The notes under the pieces were generated by a model. The model saw nothing but the letters and a program-made list of their open reading frames with translations, had not been told where the DNA came from and did no database searches. Below are positions 20,700 to 31,318 of a stretch of DNA of 64,000 bases, one piece after another. This DNA comes from Nocardia neocaledoniensis. GTDB lineage: Bacteria; Actinomycetota; Actinomycetes; Mycobacteriales; Mycobacteriaceae. The number at the start of each line of letters is the position of its first letter. Position 1 is the stretch's first letter. The position numbers were made by a program, and so were the translations under genes. The stretch spans positions 1-64,000 of the forward strand of contig NZ_JARWOJ010000433.1 of NCBI RefSeq assembly GCF_029868625.1, in the 5' to 3' direction.

Positions 20700-22214
20700 T
20701 CAGACAGCCGCCTTCGCCAGCTCTGTCTCCTGCTCGCCCGCACCGGCTTTCGCGTCCCGCATGAGGATCACCGCGAGCACGGCGGCGGCCACCGAAGCCA
20801 GGGCGCCGACGCCGAAGGTCACCTGCATCGCGGTGCAGAAGGCGTCGCGAGCCAGGCCGATGACGGTGTCGTCGCCGGTGCCGATGGCGCCCGCGATCGA
20901 CTCCCTGGCCGCGCTCGGCGCCGAGTCCGGCATGGCACCGGCGAACGTGCCTGCCAGGATCGCGCCTAGCACCGCCACACCCAGCGCGGCACCGGCCTGC
21001 TGGATCGTGTCGTTGAGCGCGGAGCCGACCCCGGCGTGATCCTCGGGCACGGTACTCATCAGCGCCCCGATGGCCGCGGGCATCGCCAGGCCCCCGCCGG
21101 CGCCGAGCAGCGCCATCGCCACGGCGGGCAGCGTGAAGCTCGCGCCGGCGTCGAGGGTGGCCAGCACCGCGAATCCGCCCGCGATGACGATCAGTCCGGC
21201 GATGGTGACCAGCCGCGGCCCGACCTTGCCCACCAGCAGCGCGCCGCAGGCATTGGCGATGAGCAGGGTGACCGCCATCGGCGTGAAGGCGAGCGCCGTC
21301 CGCATCGGCGAGTAGTCGAGCACGAACTGCAGGTACTGGGTGAGCACGAGCACCAGACCGCCATTGGCGAAGGTCACCAGGACCAGCGAGAAGCTCGACC
21401 CGGTGAAGGTGCGATTGCCGAACAGCTGCAACGGGACCATCGGCTCGTCGGTGCGCATCTCCCGGATCACGAAGGCGCCGAGCGCCAGCAGGGTGACGGC
21501 GAATCCGGTGAGCACCCCGCGATCGGTCCAGCCCGAGTGCGGCACGGCGATGATGGTCCACACCAGCGCGGTCATGCCGAGGATCGAGGTCAGCATGCCG
21601 GGGAAGTCGGGCTTGCGCCACGGGCCCTTGGATTCGGGCATCAGCACCAGCGCCGCGATGATCGCGACCACCACGATCGGCACGTTCAGCACGAACACCG
21701 AGCCCCACCAGAAGTGGTCGAGCAGCACGCCGCCGACGACCGGCCCGCCGACCATGCCGACCGTCGCCACGGCACTCCACGCGCCGATCGCCTTCGGACG
21801 TTCCTCGTCGTCGAACACGGTGATCAGGATCGAGAGCGTGCTCGGCATGATCAGCACGCCACCGATGCCCATCAGCGCCCGGCCCGCGATCAGCAGCTCC
21901 GGGCTGCTCGCGTAGGCGGCCAGCAGCGACGCAGCGCCGAAGAGCACCAGGCCGATCACCATGACCAGCCTGCGGCCGAAGCGGTCGGACAGGCTGCCCG
22001 AGGTGAGCAGCAGGCCGGCGAAGACCAGCAGGTAGGCGTCGATGATCCATTGGATCTGCTGGGCGCTCGCGCCGAGATCGGTGGCGATCTGCGGGATCGC
22101 GACGGTGAGGACCATGTTGTCCACGACCAGCACGAGCGAGCTCAGGCACAGCACGATCAAGATCAGCCAGCGCCGTGGATCGCGGAGCGCTCCGCCCGCG
22201 GAAGTCGTGTCCAT
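20700..22214 (-). CDS. MFS drug exporter, DHA2 (14-TMS, EmrB/QacA) family
   Basis: A 504-residue major-facilitator protein with about 14 helices. Motif A SGSLSDRFGRR lies between helices 2 and 3; the N-terminus LCLSSLVLVVDNMVLTVAIPQIATDLG has the conserved Asp of TMS1 (motif D1), and the family motif C (GGPVVGGVLLD) is in TMS5. It exports a drug or other toxic compound by proton antiport across the cytoplasmic membrane. It is divergent from a TetR gene across 157 bases containing several CCGCACA-type half sites, so it is probably repressed by that TetR protein. Confidence 0.92.
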   Translation of the reverse strand: MDTTSAGGALRDPRRWLILIVLCLSSLVLVVDNMVLTVAIPQIATDLGASAQQIQWIIDAYLLVFAGLLLTSGSLSDRFGRRLVMVIGLVLFGAASLLAAYASSPELLIAGRALMGIGGVLIMPSTLSILITVFDDEERPKAIGAWSAVATVGMVGGPVVGGVLLDHFWWGSVFVLNVPIVVVAIIAALVLMPESKGPWRKPDFPGMLTSILGMTALVWTIIAVPHSGWTDRGVLTGFAVTLLALGAFVIREMRTDEPMVPLQLFGNRTFTGSSFSLVLVTFANGGLVLVLTQYLQFVLDYSPMRTALAFTPMAVTLLIANACGALLVGKVGPRLVTIAGLIVIAGGFAVLATLDAGASFTLPAVAMALLGAGGGLAMPAAIGALMSTVPEDHAGVGSALNDTIQQAGAALGVAVLGAILAGTFAGAMPDSAPSAARESIAGAIGTGDDTVIGLARDAFCTAMQVTFGVGALASVAAAVLAVILMRDAKAGAGEQETELAKAAV

Positions 22215-22236
22215 CTCGGTCTCCTCTCGACAGTCT

Positions 22237-22346
22237 CCGCACAGTGTGCGGCGTATTCGAACACTGTACTGTCACCGCACGGCGTTCGCAATAGGCACGG
22301 TGTTCGCGCTCCGCACAGTGTTCAGTCGGGAGCTATGCTGTGCGGA
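22237..22346. promoter_or_regulatory. Candidate operators between the MFS and tetR genes
   Basis: CCGCACAGTGTGCGG (22237-22251) is a perfect 7-bp-arm palindrome. GAACACTGT (22259-22267) is the inverse of ACAGTGTTC (22315-22323), and further CCGCAC/TGTGCGG elements occur at about 22276, 22311 and 22340. The repeated CCGCACA-type half sites between divergent genes fit binding of the TetR protein at both promoters. Confidence 0.5.
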
Positions 22347-22371
22347 CACGACCCAGCACAGGAGGCACCGG

Positions 22372-23091
22372 ATGGAGATCGCATCGGTATGGACCAGGCC
22401 GGCGCGGGAACGTCGCGATCAGCCCACGCTGAGCCGGGACCAGATCGTCGCCGAGGCGATCGCCCTGCTCGACGCGGAGGGCTTCGACGCGCTGAGCATG
22501 CGCAAGCTGGGAGCCCGGCTCGGGGCGGGCGCGACCTCGCTCTACACCCACGTCGCCAACAAGGACGAACTCCTCGAACTGGTCGTCGACCAGGTCATCC
22601 GCGAGGTCCCGTGCCCCGAGCCGGACCCGGCGCACTGGCGCGAGCGGGCGCACGAACAGGCCGACGGACTGCGCGCGACCCTGCTGGCGCATCCGTGGAT
22701 CAGCATCGTGTTCAGCAACGCGGCACTGACCTATCTGGGCCCGAACATGATGCGGCTCACCGATTCGATGCTGGCCATCGTGGAGGCGGGTGGCTTCGAC
22801 GACGCGACCGTCGACGTCACCACGAACACACTGTTCCGGTTCATCATGGGCTCCACGACCAACGACGCCGCGATGCTGATGACGGTCACGCGCAGCGGCC
22901 TACCGCCCGAGCAGTGGGTCGACCGGGTGATGACCGCCAGCATCGCCGCGTCGACCGAATACCCGCGACTGCACCGCCGCTACGTCGAGCAGCGGCCGCA
23001 GGTGGTGGCGGAGGCGGCGGCCGGGCAGCTCAGCCTGTTCACCCAGTCCATCGACCTGATCCTGGACGGTGCGGAGGCCGGCCGCGCCTGA
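22372..23091 (+). CDS. TetR-family regulator with TetR_C ligand domain
   Basis: A 239-residue repressor. The N-terminal helix-turn-helix spans about 22-70 (LSRDQIVAEAIALLDAEGFDALSMRKLGARLGAGATSLYTHVANKDELLELV), followed by an all-helical ligand domain resembling the TetR C-terminal family. ATG 22372 has AGGAGG at 22360-22365; earlier in-frame codons lie within the operator region. It is divergent from the DHA2 exporter and probably derepresses it when it binds a drug-like ligand. Confidence 0.9.
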   Translation: MEIASVWTRPARERRDQPTLSRDQIVAEAIALLDAEGFDALSMRKLGARLGAGATSLYTHVANKDELLELVVDQVIREVPCPEPDPAHWRERAHEQADGLRATLLAHPWISIVFSNAALTYLGPNMMRLTDSMLAIVEAGGFDDATVDVTTNTLFRFIMGSTTNDAAMLMTVTRSGLPPEQWVDRVMTASIAASTEYPRLHRRYVEQRPQVVAEAAAGQLSLFTQSIDLILDGAEAGRA

Positions 23092-23097
23092 GCGGCC

Positions 23098-23532
23098 TCA
23101 GTTCGACCGCGCCGCACCGGGATTGGCGCGGAAATAGAGATAGGCCATGGGCGCGAGCACCCCGCAGGCGAGCAGCAGCAGGGTGCGCCCGTCGCTGGCG
23201 AGCATCACGTCACCGCCGGGCCCGCGCGAGGAGCAGACGAGAAAACCGAAGACCCACACCACGATCGGGGCGAAGGTGAAGCCGATCCGGTCGGTCACCG
23301 ACTCCATTCCGTACACCAGCGCCACATTGATCGGCGCCGCCAGCAGCGCCGCCACCGGCACCGCCACCGCGCCGACGTACAGCGGCAGGAACAGCACCTC
23401 CACCGCCAGGGTGAGCAAGGCGTCGACGCACAGCGCCGTCACGATCAGCGCCGTGATCAGCGGCTCCAGGCGAGACGGCAGCCGCATCCGCAGGACGGCG
23501 GTCGGCGCGGGCTGATCGGAGTCGGTGACCAT
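23098..23532 (-). CDS. Small four-helix membrane protein beside mshB (Rv1171-like)
   Basis: A 144-residue protein with about four transmembrane helices (starting near residues 24, 50, 86 and 118). No catalytic motif is visible. Its size and position, between mshB and fbiC, match the uncharacterised Rv1171 of M. tuberculosis as I recall it. It lies 57 bases downstream of mshB on the same strand and could be co-transcribed with lpqW and mshB. Function unknown. Confidence 0.75.
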   Translation of the reverse strand: MVTDSDQPAPTAVLRMRLPSRLEPLITALIVTALCVDALLTLAVEVLFLPLYVGAVAVPVAALLAAPINVALVYGMESVTDRIGFTFAPIVVWVFGFLVCSSRGPGGDVMLASDGRTLLLLACGVLAPMAYLYFRANPGAARSN

Positions 23533-23589
23533 GGGGCGAGTCTATTCGGCGGCACGCGGCGATCGAGGGGGCCGTGTCGTCGCGGCGGG

Positions 23590-24477
23590 TCAGTCGAGAC
23601 CGGCGAACAGATCGTGTTCGAACCCGTCCGCGCCGACGGCCCCGCGCGTGCCGCGCACCAGCGTGAAGTGCTCCTCCGGCAGCACCGGCAGCGCGATGTT
23701 GTTGGACAGCGCGAACTCCCGGCCACTCGGCGCGACGGTCACCTGGGTGGCGTGCGCGCGCATGGCGGCGCGTTTGGCGGCGAGCGCGTCGGAGACGTCG
23801 ACGACCGTGGTCACCCCCGTCGTCGACATGGCCGCCAGCTCCGCCTCGACCGGCAGTCGCCAACCCGCAGGCAGCGCGCCGGGCAGCCCGTCGACGGTCC
23901 GGCGGGCCAGCGCGGCGGTGTGCTGACGCAGCAGGTCGCCGTCGGTGACGGTCCAGTAGAACTTCGGGACGTCCCAGCCCCGCTCGGCGGCCGCCGCCAC
24001 GGCCGCGGTGGTGATCTCGTGCGCGCGGACGTGGTCGGGATGGCCGTACCCGCCGCGCGGATCATAGGTCACCACCACCCGGGGGCGCAGCTCCAGCAGC
24101 ACCGCGACGAGCGCGTCGACCGCGGCCGCACCGGAATGCACGAAGGCCCTGGGGTTTTGCGCCGACGGTGTGCCCGCCATGCCGGAGTCGCGCCAGCGGC
24201 CCGCGCCGCCGAGGAAGTACGGCTCGCCGGCGTCCAGCGCCGCCAGCGCCGCGGTGAGTTCGGCGATGCGATAGCCACCGAGCTGATCGGCCTCGCCGGC
24301 GATCAGGCCGGCCCAGCGCTCGCCGATGACCTCGCCCTCCTCGCCGAGCGTGCAGGTCACCACGGTGACCGGCACGCCGCGCCTGCGGTAGTGCGCGATG
24401 GTGCCACCGGTGGTGAGGGTTTCGTCGTCGGGGTGCGCGTGCACCAGCAGCAGTCCGCCGGTCTCGCGATCGGTCAT
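23590..24477 (-). CDS. mshB: GlcNAc-Ins deacetylase (mycothiol biosynthesis)
   Basis: MshB removes acetyl from GlcNAc-inositol in mycothiol synthesis. It is a LmbE-fold zinc hydrolase of about 295 residues: VHAHPDDE supplies His15/Asp18 zinc ligands and the catalytic Asp, [17 protein letters not shown] and [14 protein letters not shown] are MshB-specific, and [13 protein letters not shown] holds the third zinc ligand. ATG 24477 overlaps the lpqW stop (ATGA); an in-frame ATG at 24492 adds five residues. The related deacetylase Mca is not in this window. Confidence 0.95.
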   Translation of the reverse strand: MTDRETGGLLLVHAHPDDETLTTGGTIAHYRRRGVPVTVVTCTLGEEGEVIGERWAGLIAGEADQLGGYRIAELTAALAALDAGEPYFLGGAGRWRDSGMAGTPSAQNPRAFVHSGAAAVDALVAVLLELRPRVVVTYDPRGGYGHPDHVRAHEITTAAVAAAAERGWDVPKFYWTVTDGDLLRQHTAALARRTVDGLPGALPAGWRLPVEAELAAMSTTGVTTVVDVSDALAAKRAAMRAHATQVTVAPSGREFALSNNIALPVLPEEHFTLVRGTRGAVGADGFEHDLFAGLD

Positions 24478-26243
24478 GGGAGCCTCCGCCATTGCGCCGT
24501 GTCACCGAAGATGCCGACCTGGATCGCGCCGGAGAGCGAGACACCGTCGACCCGGGGGCCCGCCGCGGCGACGACATTGTCCTGCACGATCGGCAGCACC
24601 GTCGACAGCTCCCACAGCCGGGGCTCGGCCTCGGCCAGCACCCGCGGCACGTCGATCCCGCGCAACGCCTCGTCGATCGAGGGTTGCAAGCCGGGATCGC
24701 AGACGCCGCCGAGATTGCTCGGCGCCTGGCGGTAGGCCTCGGTGGCGGCGAGCACCTTGCCGTCGGCGTCGCGGAGCTCCGGCGGCGGGCAGCCGTAGCG
24801 GGAGGCCAGCACGGTGGCCGGATCGTCACCGGCCAGTTCCCAGCCGACGATCGCGTCGACGCCCGATTCGGTGAGGTCCTTGCCGTAGAGCTCGTCGGCG
24901 GCCAGCCCGCGCACGGTGGCATCGATACCGGCACTGCGCAATTGGTCGGCGGCGGTGTTGGCCACCGCCAGCGCCGTGGTGTCCTCGGCGACGGCCCCGA
25001 TCCGCACCGACAGGCCCTTGCCGTTGCGGGCCACCGAACGTGGTTGCGGCGCGGGCGACGTGGGCGAGCCGGTCTTGGGCGGCTCCGGTGCCCGGCCGAA
25101 ACCGGCCTCGGCCAGCAGCGCGAAGGCCTCGTCGGTGCTCAGGCGCGGCGGGGCGGTCGGCACGTAACCCAGGCTCGACGGCGGAAGTACCTGCGCGCGT
25201 GCGGGTTCCACCCAGCCGCCGGTCTGCGCGCCGACGGTGGCCAGCAGCGCGGGATCGAGCAGCGCGAGCACCGCCTTGCGGACCCGGGCGTCGGCGAGAT
25301 CGCCGGAGCGGCCGTTGAGCGCCAGTTGCAGCTCGCGTGCCTGCGGCATGATCGTGGTGCGCACCGACGGGATCGCGGCCAGCTGCGCCTGCGTCGCCAC
25401 CCCGCCGTGCACCAGCGCCATCTGCGCGTCGCCCGTGCGCAGCGATTCGGCCAGCTGCGAGGGGGTTCCGCCGCGGCGGAACAGGATCTGGTCCGGCGCT
25501 GCGGGCGTGCCCCAGAAGCGGTCGTTGCGTTCGAGCAGGATCTCGTCGCGGCCACGGTCGACCGACTTGATCGTGAAGTTGCCGCCCGAGACGGGAATCC
25601 GGTCGACGAGCCCGCTGGTGAACCCGCCCGGCGAGTCCTTCACCAGGTGCGAGGGCAGCAGATTCGAGAACAGTTCGCGCCAGGCCGGATACGGCTGGGT
25701 CAAGGTGACGGTGACCGTCTTGCCGCCGCCGGAGGACGCCACGTCCGAGATCAGCCGGTACCCGGCCGGATCCACCACGCCCGGCTGGGTGGTCATCTGC
25801 TGCCACAGGAACCGGAAGTCCTCGGCCGCGATCGGGGCGCCGTCGGACCAGTTGGCCTGGTTGCGCAGCGTGTAGGTGATCGTGAACGGTTCCTGCGCCG
25901 TCACATCCGCGGATTCGATGAGCGAGGCGTCGGGCACCCGGTCGACCACCCCGGGCTGCGCCGCATTCGGCACCGGCCGGAAGGGGCTCGGCAGCACCAT
26001 CGAACTCACCGCGTTGGTCGCGGGCGACTGATCCGAACGCAGATGCGGATTGAAGCCGATGCCGATGTCGTCGATCGCCACCACGACGGTGTTCTTGCCC
26101 GGCTTGGCCTGGGTGGTCTTGGGCGAATCGGTGCTCTCGATCGGCGGTGGTGGATTCGCGGTGCATCCGGCGAGGACCGCCGTCGAGGCCGTCATCGCCA
26201 TCACCGCCACGCGCCACCTCGCGCGTCTGACCCCCGAGCTCAC
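24474..26243 (-). CDS. lpqW: LpqW-like lipoprotein, solute-binding family 5 fold
   Basis: A 589-residue lipoprotein. The signal peptide ends in the lipobox LAGC with Cys27. The rest has the ABC peptide-binding (SBP family 5) fold, e.g. [24 protein letters not shown]. In mycobacteria LpqW sits at the PIM/lipoarabinomannan branch point and acts with PimE, encoded about 4 kb upstream here; there is no ABC transporter next to it, as expected for that role. A Pro/Ser-rich stretch near 400-430 interrupts the fold. GTG 26243 is the start; the stop overlaps mshB. Confidence 0.85.
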   Translation of the reverse strand: MSSGVRRARWRVAVMAMTASTAVLAGCTANPPPPIESTDSPKTTQAKPGKNTVVVAIDDIGIGFNPHLRSDQSPATNAVSSMVLPSPFRPVPNAAQPGVVDRVPDASLIESADVTAQEPFTITYTLRNQANWSDGAPIAAEDFRFLWQQMTTQPGVVDPAGYRLISDVASSGGGKTVTVTLTQPYPAWRELFSNLLPSHLVKDSPGGFTSGLVDRIPVSGGNFTIKSVDRGRDEILLERNDRFWGTPAAPDQILFRRGGTPSQLAESLRTGDAQMALVHGGVATQAQLAAIPSVRTTIMPQARELQLALNGRSGDLADARVRKAVLALLDPALLATVGAQTGGWVEPARAQVLPPSSLGYVPTAPPRLSTDEAFALLAEAGFGRAPEPPKTGSPTSPAPQPRSVARNGKGLSVRIGAVAEDTTALAVANTAADQLRSAGIDATVRGLAADELYGKDLTESGVDAIVGWELAGDDPATVLASRYGCPPPELRDADGKVLAATEAYRQAPSNLGGVCDPGLQPSIDEALRGIDVPRVLAEAEPRLWELSTVLPIVQDNVVAAAGPRVDGVSLSGAIQVGIFGDTAQWRRLP

Positions 26244-26300
26244 TCTGGCACCCTACCTCGCCCATCTGTGCGGAGCCCGGCACCGGACTCCGTGGAAAAC

Positions 26301-26336
26301 GACAGTGGGACGGTACCGAAGTACCGTCCCACTGTC
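26301..26336 (-). terminator. Perfect 16-bp-stem terminator after typA
   Basis: Bases 26301-26316 pair perfectly with 26321-26336 across a CGAA tetraloop, starting 9 bases after the typA stop on the minus strand. A GTTTTCC run follows, giving one of the clearest intrinsic terminators in the window. Confidence 0.85.
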
Positions 26337-26345
26337 AGAACTCGA

Positions 26346-28250
<1,905 letters not shown>

Positions 28251-28349
28251 GCCTCAATCCTCCTGCTGTTGGTGTATTGGCGCGCATTCAACTGGCATCG
28301 CGGCCTGTTACACCCTACCGGTACCGGAGTGGCACGCACGTGTCAGGCT

Positions 28350-28374
28350 TTGTACTTAGGCTACGCTAACTCCT
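28350..28374 (+). promoter_or_regulatory. Possible leaderless promoter of the 58-aa gene
   Basis: TTGTAC (about 28350-28355) and TACGCT (28362-28367) could serve as -35 and -10 boxes, although the spacing is short. TACGCT ends 7 bases before ATG 28375 and no ribosome-binding site is present, so transcription probably starts at or next to the ATG. Confidence 0.4.
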
Positions 28375-28551
28375 ATGGGCAAGGTGAAGGCGAAGAAGGT
28401 GTCCAGCCTGAAGCCGAAGAAAAAGTGCTGCAGGAAGAAGACGCGCTGCTTCAAATGCCCCGTCGTCATCATGCGGATGAAGAAGGCCGAGGCCGCCGGA
28501 GTGTGCGGTAAAGATCTCAAAAAGGCCCTCAAGCACGCACGCGCCGCCTAG
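28375..28551 (+). CDS. 58-residue Lys/Cys-rich small protein
   Basis: The frame reads MGKVKAKKVSSLKPKKKC, then CRKKTRCFKCPVVIMRMKK, and ends with KDLKKALKHARAA. It is strongly basic (about 18 Lys/Arg in 58) and has five cysteines, with the spacing C-C-x5-C-x2-C-P and a later GVCG. This pattern suggests a small zinc knuckle and nucleic-acid or ribosome contact. Codon use is normal for the genome, and I believe similar short proteins occur beside typA in Nocardia and Rhodococcus, but I cannot search. No ribosome site is visible, so it may be leaderless. Function unknown. Confidence 0.75.
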   Translation: MGKVKAKKVSSLKPKKKCCRKKTRCFKCPVVIMRMKKAEAAGVCGKDLKKALKHARAA

Positions 28552-28602
28552 GCGTGACGACGGGCGATGCGCGCTGCCCGCGGCAGGCGTAGAACTGCGG
28601 GT

Positions 28603-28899
28603 ATGGGTACTCCGAAACCGGCACTGCTCTCCGACCCCGAGATCACCATCGCCCTGGCCACGCTGCCGGAATGGTCCCGCGAGGGCGACGCGATCACCCG
28701 CACGGTGAAGGCCCCCACCTTCCTGGACGGCATCGAGATCGTCCGCAAGGTCGCCACCGCCGCCGAGGCCGCCGACCACCATCCCGACATCGATATCCGA
28801 TGGCGCACAGTACGTTTCACCCTCAGCACACACTCGGCGGGTGGACTCACCGCGAACGACACCACGCTCGCGCACACCATCGACGAGATCATCGGCTGA
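28603..28899 (+). CDS. 4a-hydroxytetrahydrobiopterin dehydratase (PCD/DCoH family)
   Basis: A 98-residue pterin-4a-carbinolamine dehydratase. The family motif HHPDIDI follows AEAAD, after the typical LPEWSREGDAITRTVKAPTFLDGIEIVRKV; TLSTHSAGGLTANDTTLA completes the fold. It recycles 4a-hydroxy-tetrahydropterin or acts in pterin metabolism. ATG 28603 was chosen; an upstream ATG at 28567 would add 12 arginine-rich residues not typical of the family. It converges on pimE, 3 bases away, as Rv1159A does with pimE in M. tuberculosis. Confidence 0.93.
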   Translation: MGTPKPALLSDPEITIALATLPEWSREGDAITRTVKAPTFLDGIEIVRKVATAAEAADHHPDIDIRWRTVRFTLSTHSAGGLTANDTTLAHTIDEIIG

Positions 28900-28902
28900 G
28901 CG

Positions 28903-30216
28903 TCAGGCCGGAACCTCCACCGCCCGCCGCCGGGTCAGGCCGCGCGCCTGCGCCCGCAGGGTGTCGCGGCCGCGCCAGACCAGCCAGCCGAGCAACGCGA
29001 ACACGGTGAGCACGTCGACCGCGCCGAGCCAGGCCAGCGGCCACGGGCGCGGGATCGTCCAGATGGTCGGCTGCGCGAACGACAGCACCCACGGCACCCC
29101 GATCACCATCGTGACCACCCAGAATCCGGCGATCAGCCGGGCCGTGCGCTCGGCCCGCAGCGGACCGTAGAGCAGCCACAGCACGGTCGGGATCAGCCAC
29201 ACCCAGTGGTGCGACCAGGAGATCGGCGAGATCATCAGCCCGAACAGCTGCACCAGCACCAGGGTGCCGAGCCGGTCGTCGGCGCCGAGTGTGCGCCAGG
29301 CGAGGAAGGCCAGCACCGCGGTGACCAGCACGCCGGCGATCCACCACGGCCCCGACTGCACGTCGTGGCCGAGGATCCGGCTCAGCGCGCCGCGCAGCGA
29401 CTGGTTCCACACCGAACCAACGGGGCCGATCCGGTCGGCGTCACCGAGCAGCGTGCCGAAATAGCGCTTCGCCTCGCGGGCGTTGATGAGGAAGCTCACA
29501 GCCACCGTCAGCCCGAACGCCGCCGCCGACCACAGCACCGTCGCCCAGCGGCGCCGCGCCACGAAGTAGAGGCCGGTGATCGCGGGGGTCAGCTTGATGC
29601 CCGCGATCACGCCGACGAGCGTGCCCGAGATCCACCACCGCGCGCTGCGCACCGCGAGCATCGCCCCGAACACCAGGAACACATTGACCTGGCCGTAGTC
29701 GATGGTCGTGCGCACCGGCTCCAGCCACACCCCGAGCGCGGTCCAGCCGACGGCCGCGGTGATCCAGCGGGTCCGCTTGGCCCGCTCGGCACCGAGCAGC
29801 AGTTCGAAGCTGATCCGGATGACGCCGTAGAGCGCGGCCACCGTCGCCAGCATCCAGCCCACCGCGACCGCGGTGAAGGGCAGATAGTGCAGCGGGAAGA
29901 ACACCAGCGCCGCGAACGGCGGATAGGTGAACGGCAGCGGGAAGTCCGGCGTCTCCTCCGCGTAGGTGAAGTCGTAGAGGCGATCGGTGAGCAGCGCCGC
30001 CGACCCGTCCACATAGACGTGCAGATCGACGACATTGAGCCCGTTCTCGGCGAACAGCATCCAGCCCAGCCGGGCCAGCACGGACAATCCGAGCAGCGCG
30101 AGAGCCCATCGGAGGTGTCGGTTCAATGCCAGACTTTCGGTCGTGTGGGTGGCGTCAGCGCCGCGTCGCGTTGCTTCGATCACCTTAACCGGGCGCCCGC
30201 GCGGGCCCGCGCGCAC
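28903..30216 (-). CDS. pimE: Polyprenol-phosphate-mannose-dependent alpha-1,2-mannosyltransferase PimE
   Basis: A GT-C/GT87 membrane mannosyltransferase of about 437 residues with roughly 10-11 helices. It adds an alpha-1,2 mannose to PIM4 on the periplasmic face, using polyprenyl-phosphomannose. NVVDLHVYVDG holds the catalytic Asp (about 64) in the first loop, and DFPLPFTYPPFAALVFFPLHYLPF is nearly the same in mycobacterial PimE; ISWSHHWVWLIP is the late conserved block. The start is uncertain: GTG 30216 is used, with GTG 30183 possible. It acts with LpqW in the PIM pathway. Confidence 0.88.
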   Translation of the reverse strand: MRAGPRGRPVKVIEATRRGADATHTTESLALNRHLRWALALLGLSVLARLGWMLFAENGLNVVDLHVYVDGSAALLTDRLYDFTYAEETPDFPLPFTYPPFAALVFFPLHYLPFTAVAVGWMLATVAALYGVIRISFELLLGAERAKRTRWITAAVGWTALGVWLEPVRTTIDYGQVNVFLVFGAMLAVRSARWWISGTLVGVIAGIKLTPAITGLYFVARRRWATVLWSAAAFGLTVAVSFLINAREAKRYFGTLLGDADRIGPVGSVWNQSLRGALSRILGHDVQSGPWWIAGVLVTAVLAFLAWRTLGADDRLGTLVLVQLFGLMISPISWSHHWVWLIPTVLWLLYGPLRAERTARLIAGFWVVTMVIGVPWVLSFAQPTIWTIPRPWPLAWLGAVDVLTVFALLGWLVWRGRDTLRAQARGLTRRRAVEVPA

Positions 30217-30441
30217 GGGTTGACGGCCCGGCGCGCGACACCATCGGTAACATTTGCATCAACATCCCCAGCTGTAACACCCGTGGGGGCTAGCGTCGAT
30301 GAACACGGTTCGCCTGTTGTTCGCCGCCACCGGGCCGGGCGGCTGTACAACACGGCGGCGATGTCCTTAGAGTGACCCCGACATCGAAGGGCTCGACACC
30401 CTCGCCCCATTGGCAACATCGAGGTAAGGACGGCTGGACAA

Positions 30442-31221
30442 GTGCTTCGTAGCCGAGGATCGCGGATCGCAACGACCGCATTCGCCATTGCGGCCGGCGC
30501 CATGCTCGTCGCGCCGGCGTCGACCATCGCCGCTCCGGCGCCCGCGCCGCAGGCCGCTCCGATCAGCGTCCCGATGGTGCCCGAGGGCGTCCCGGTGGAC
30601 GCGCTCGCCGCGTTCGCGCCCGCCGTCGCGGGCCTGATCGCCGGCCCCGCCGACGTCGCGAGCCCGCAGACCGCCCTGCTCGATCAGGCGCGCGCGCTGC
30701 TCGCCACCCTGAACCTGCCGCCCGCCATCAAGGCGACGCTGGAGCGGATCATCACCTTCCTCGACGGCAGCGGCGGCGGTGGCCCGGAGATCCCGGAGGA
30801 CGGCCCGGCCATCGCGCAGTTCCTCTACCCCACCATCGGCAAGGGCTGCATCGGTGACGGCGCCGACTCGGTCGGCACCGCACTGGCCGTCGCCGGTCCC
30901 GCGCAGCTGCCCCCGCCCGGCCCCGCCGCCGGACAGGCCGGTTTCGTGTTCACCGCGCTCGGCACCAAGGCGCCGACCCCGAACCAGAACCCGCCGATGA
31001 CGGTGCAGTGGCTCAACATCGACACCCGTCAGTCGGCCGTGCAGACGCTGACCGACGAGGCCAAGATCAACCCCGGCGGCCCGGCCACCCTCTCGGCCAT
31101 CGCCGACACGGGCCACGGCCGCGTCGTCGCGGTCGTCTCCGGGTCGCTGACCACGCAGGCCGAGGGCGCCGCCCCGCGCACCTGCAACTTCCTGCCGACC
31201 CTGGGCTTCTTCACCGTCTAG
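30442..31221 (+). CDS. Secreted Ala/Pro-rich protein (Rv1157c-like)
   Basis: A 259-residue protein with a Sec signal (RIATTAFAIAAGAMLVAPASTIAAPAP, cut near 30). The mature part is Ala/Pro-rich, then has a conserved-looking domain with two cysteines (GKGCIGDG and RTCNFLPTLGFFTV) that may form a disulfide. No enzyme motif is visible. Its position beside pimE recalls the secreted Rv1157c/Rv1158c proteins of M. tuberculosis. GTG 30442 follows an AAGGA-type site at about 30425. A clear terminator follows. Confidence 0.8.
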   Translation: MLRSRGSRIATTAFAIAAGAMLVAPASTIAAPAPAPQAAPISVPMVPEGVPVDALAAFAPAVAGLIAGPADVASPQTALLDQARALLATLNLPPAIKATLERIITFLDGSGGGGPEIPEDGPAIAQFLYPTIGKGCIGDGADSVGTALAVAGPAQLPPPGPAAGQAGFVFTALGTKAPTPNQNPPMTVQWLNIDTRQSAVQTLTDEAKINPGGPATLSAIADTGHGRVVAVVSGSLTTQAEGAAPRTCNFLPTLGFFTV

Positions 31222-31235
31222 GTCACCGACACACC

Positions 31236-31268
31236 GAGCCCGGTCCACCCGCCAGGGGGACCGGGCTC
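31236..31268 (+). terminator. Terminator after the secreted Ala/Pro-rich gene
   Basis: GAGCCCGGTCC (31236-31246) pairs perfectly with GGACCGGGCTC (31258-31268) across an 11-base loop, 14 bases after the stop, followed by TTGTCGTT. Confidence 0.75.
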
Positions 31269-31318
31269 TTGTCGTTCACGGGTTCACGCGGGCATCCCGA
31301 TGTGGTAGACCGAGAACC

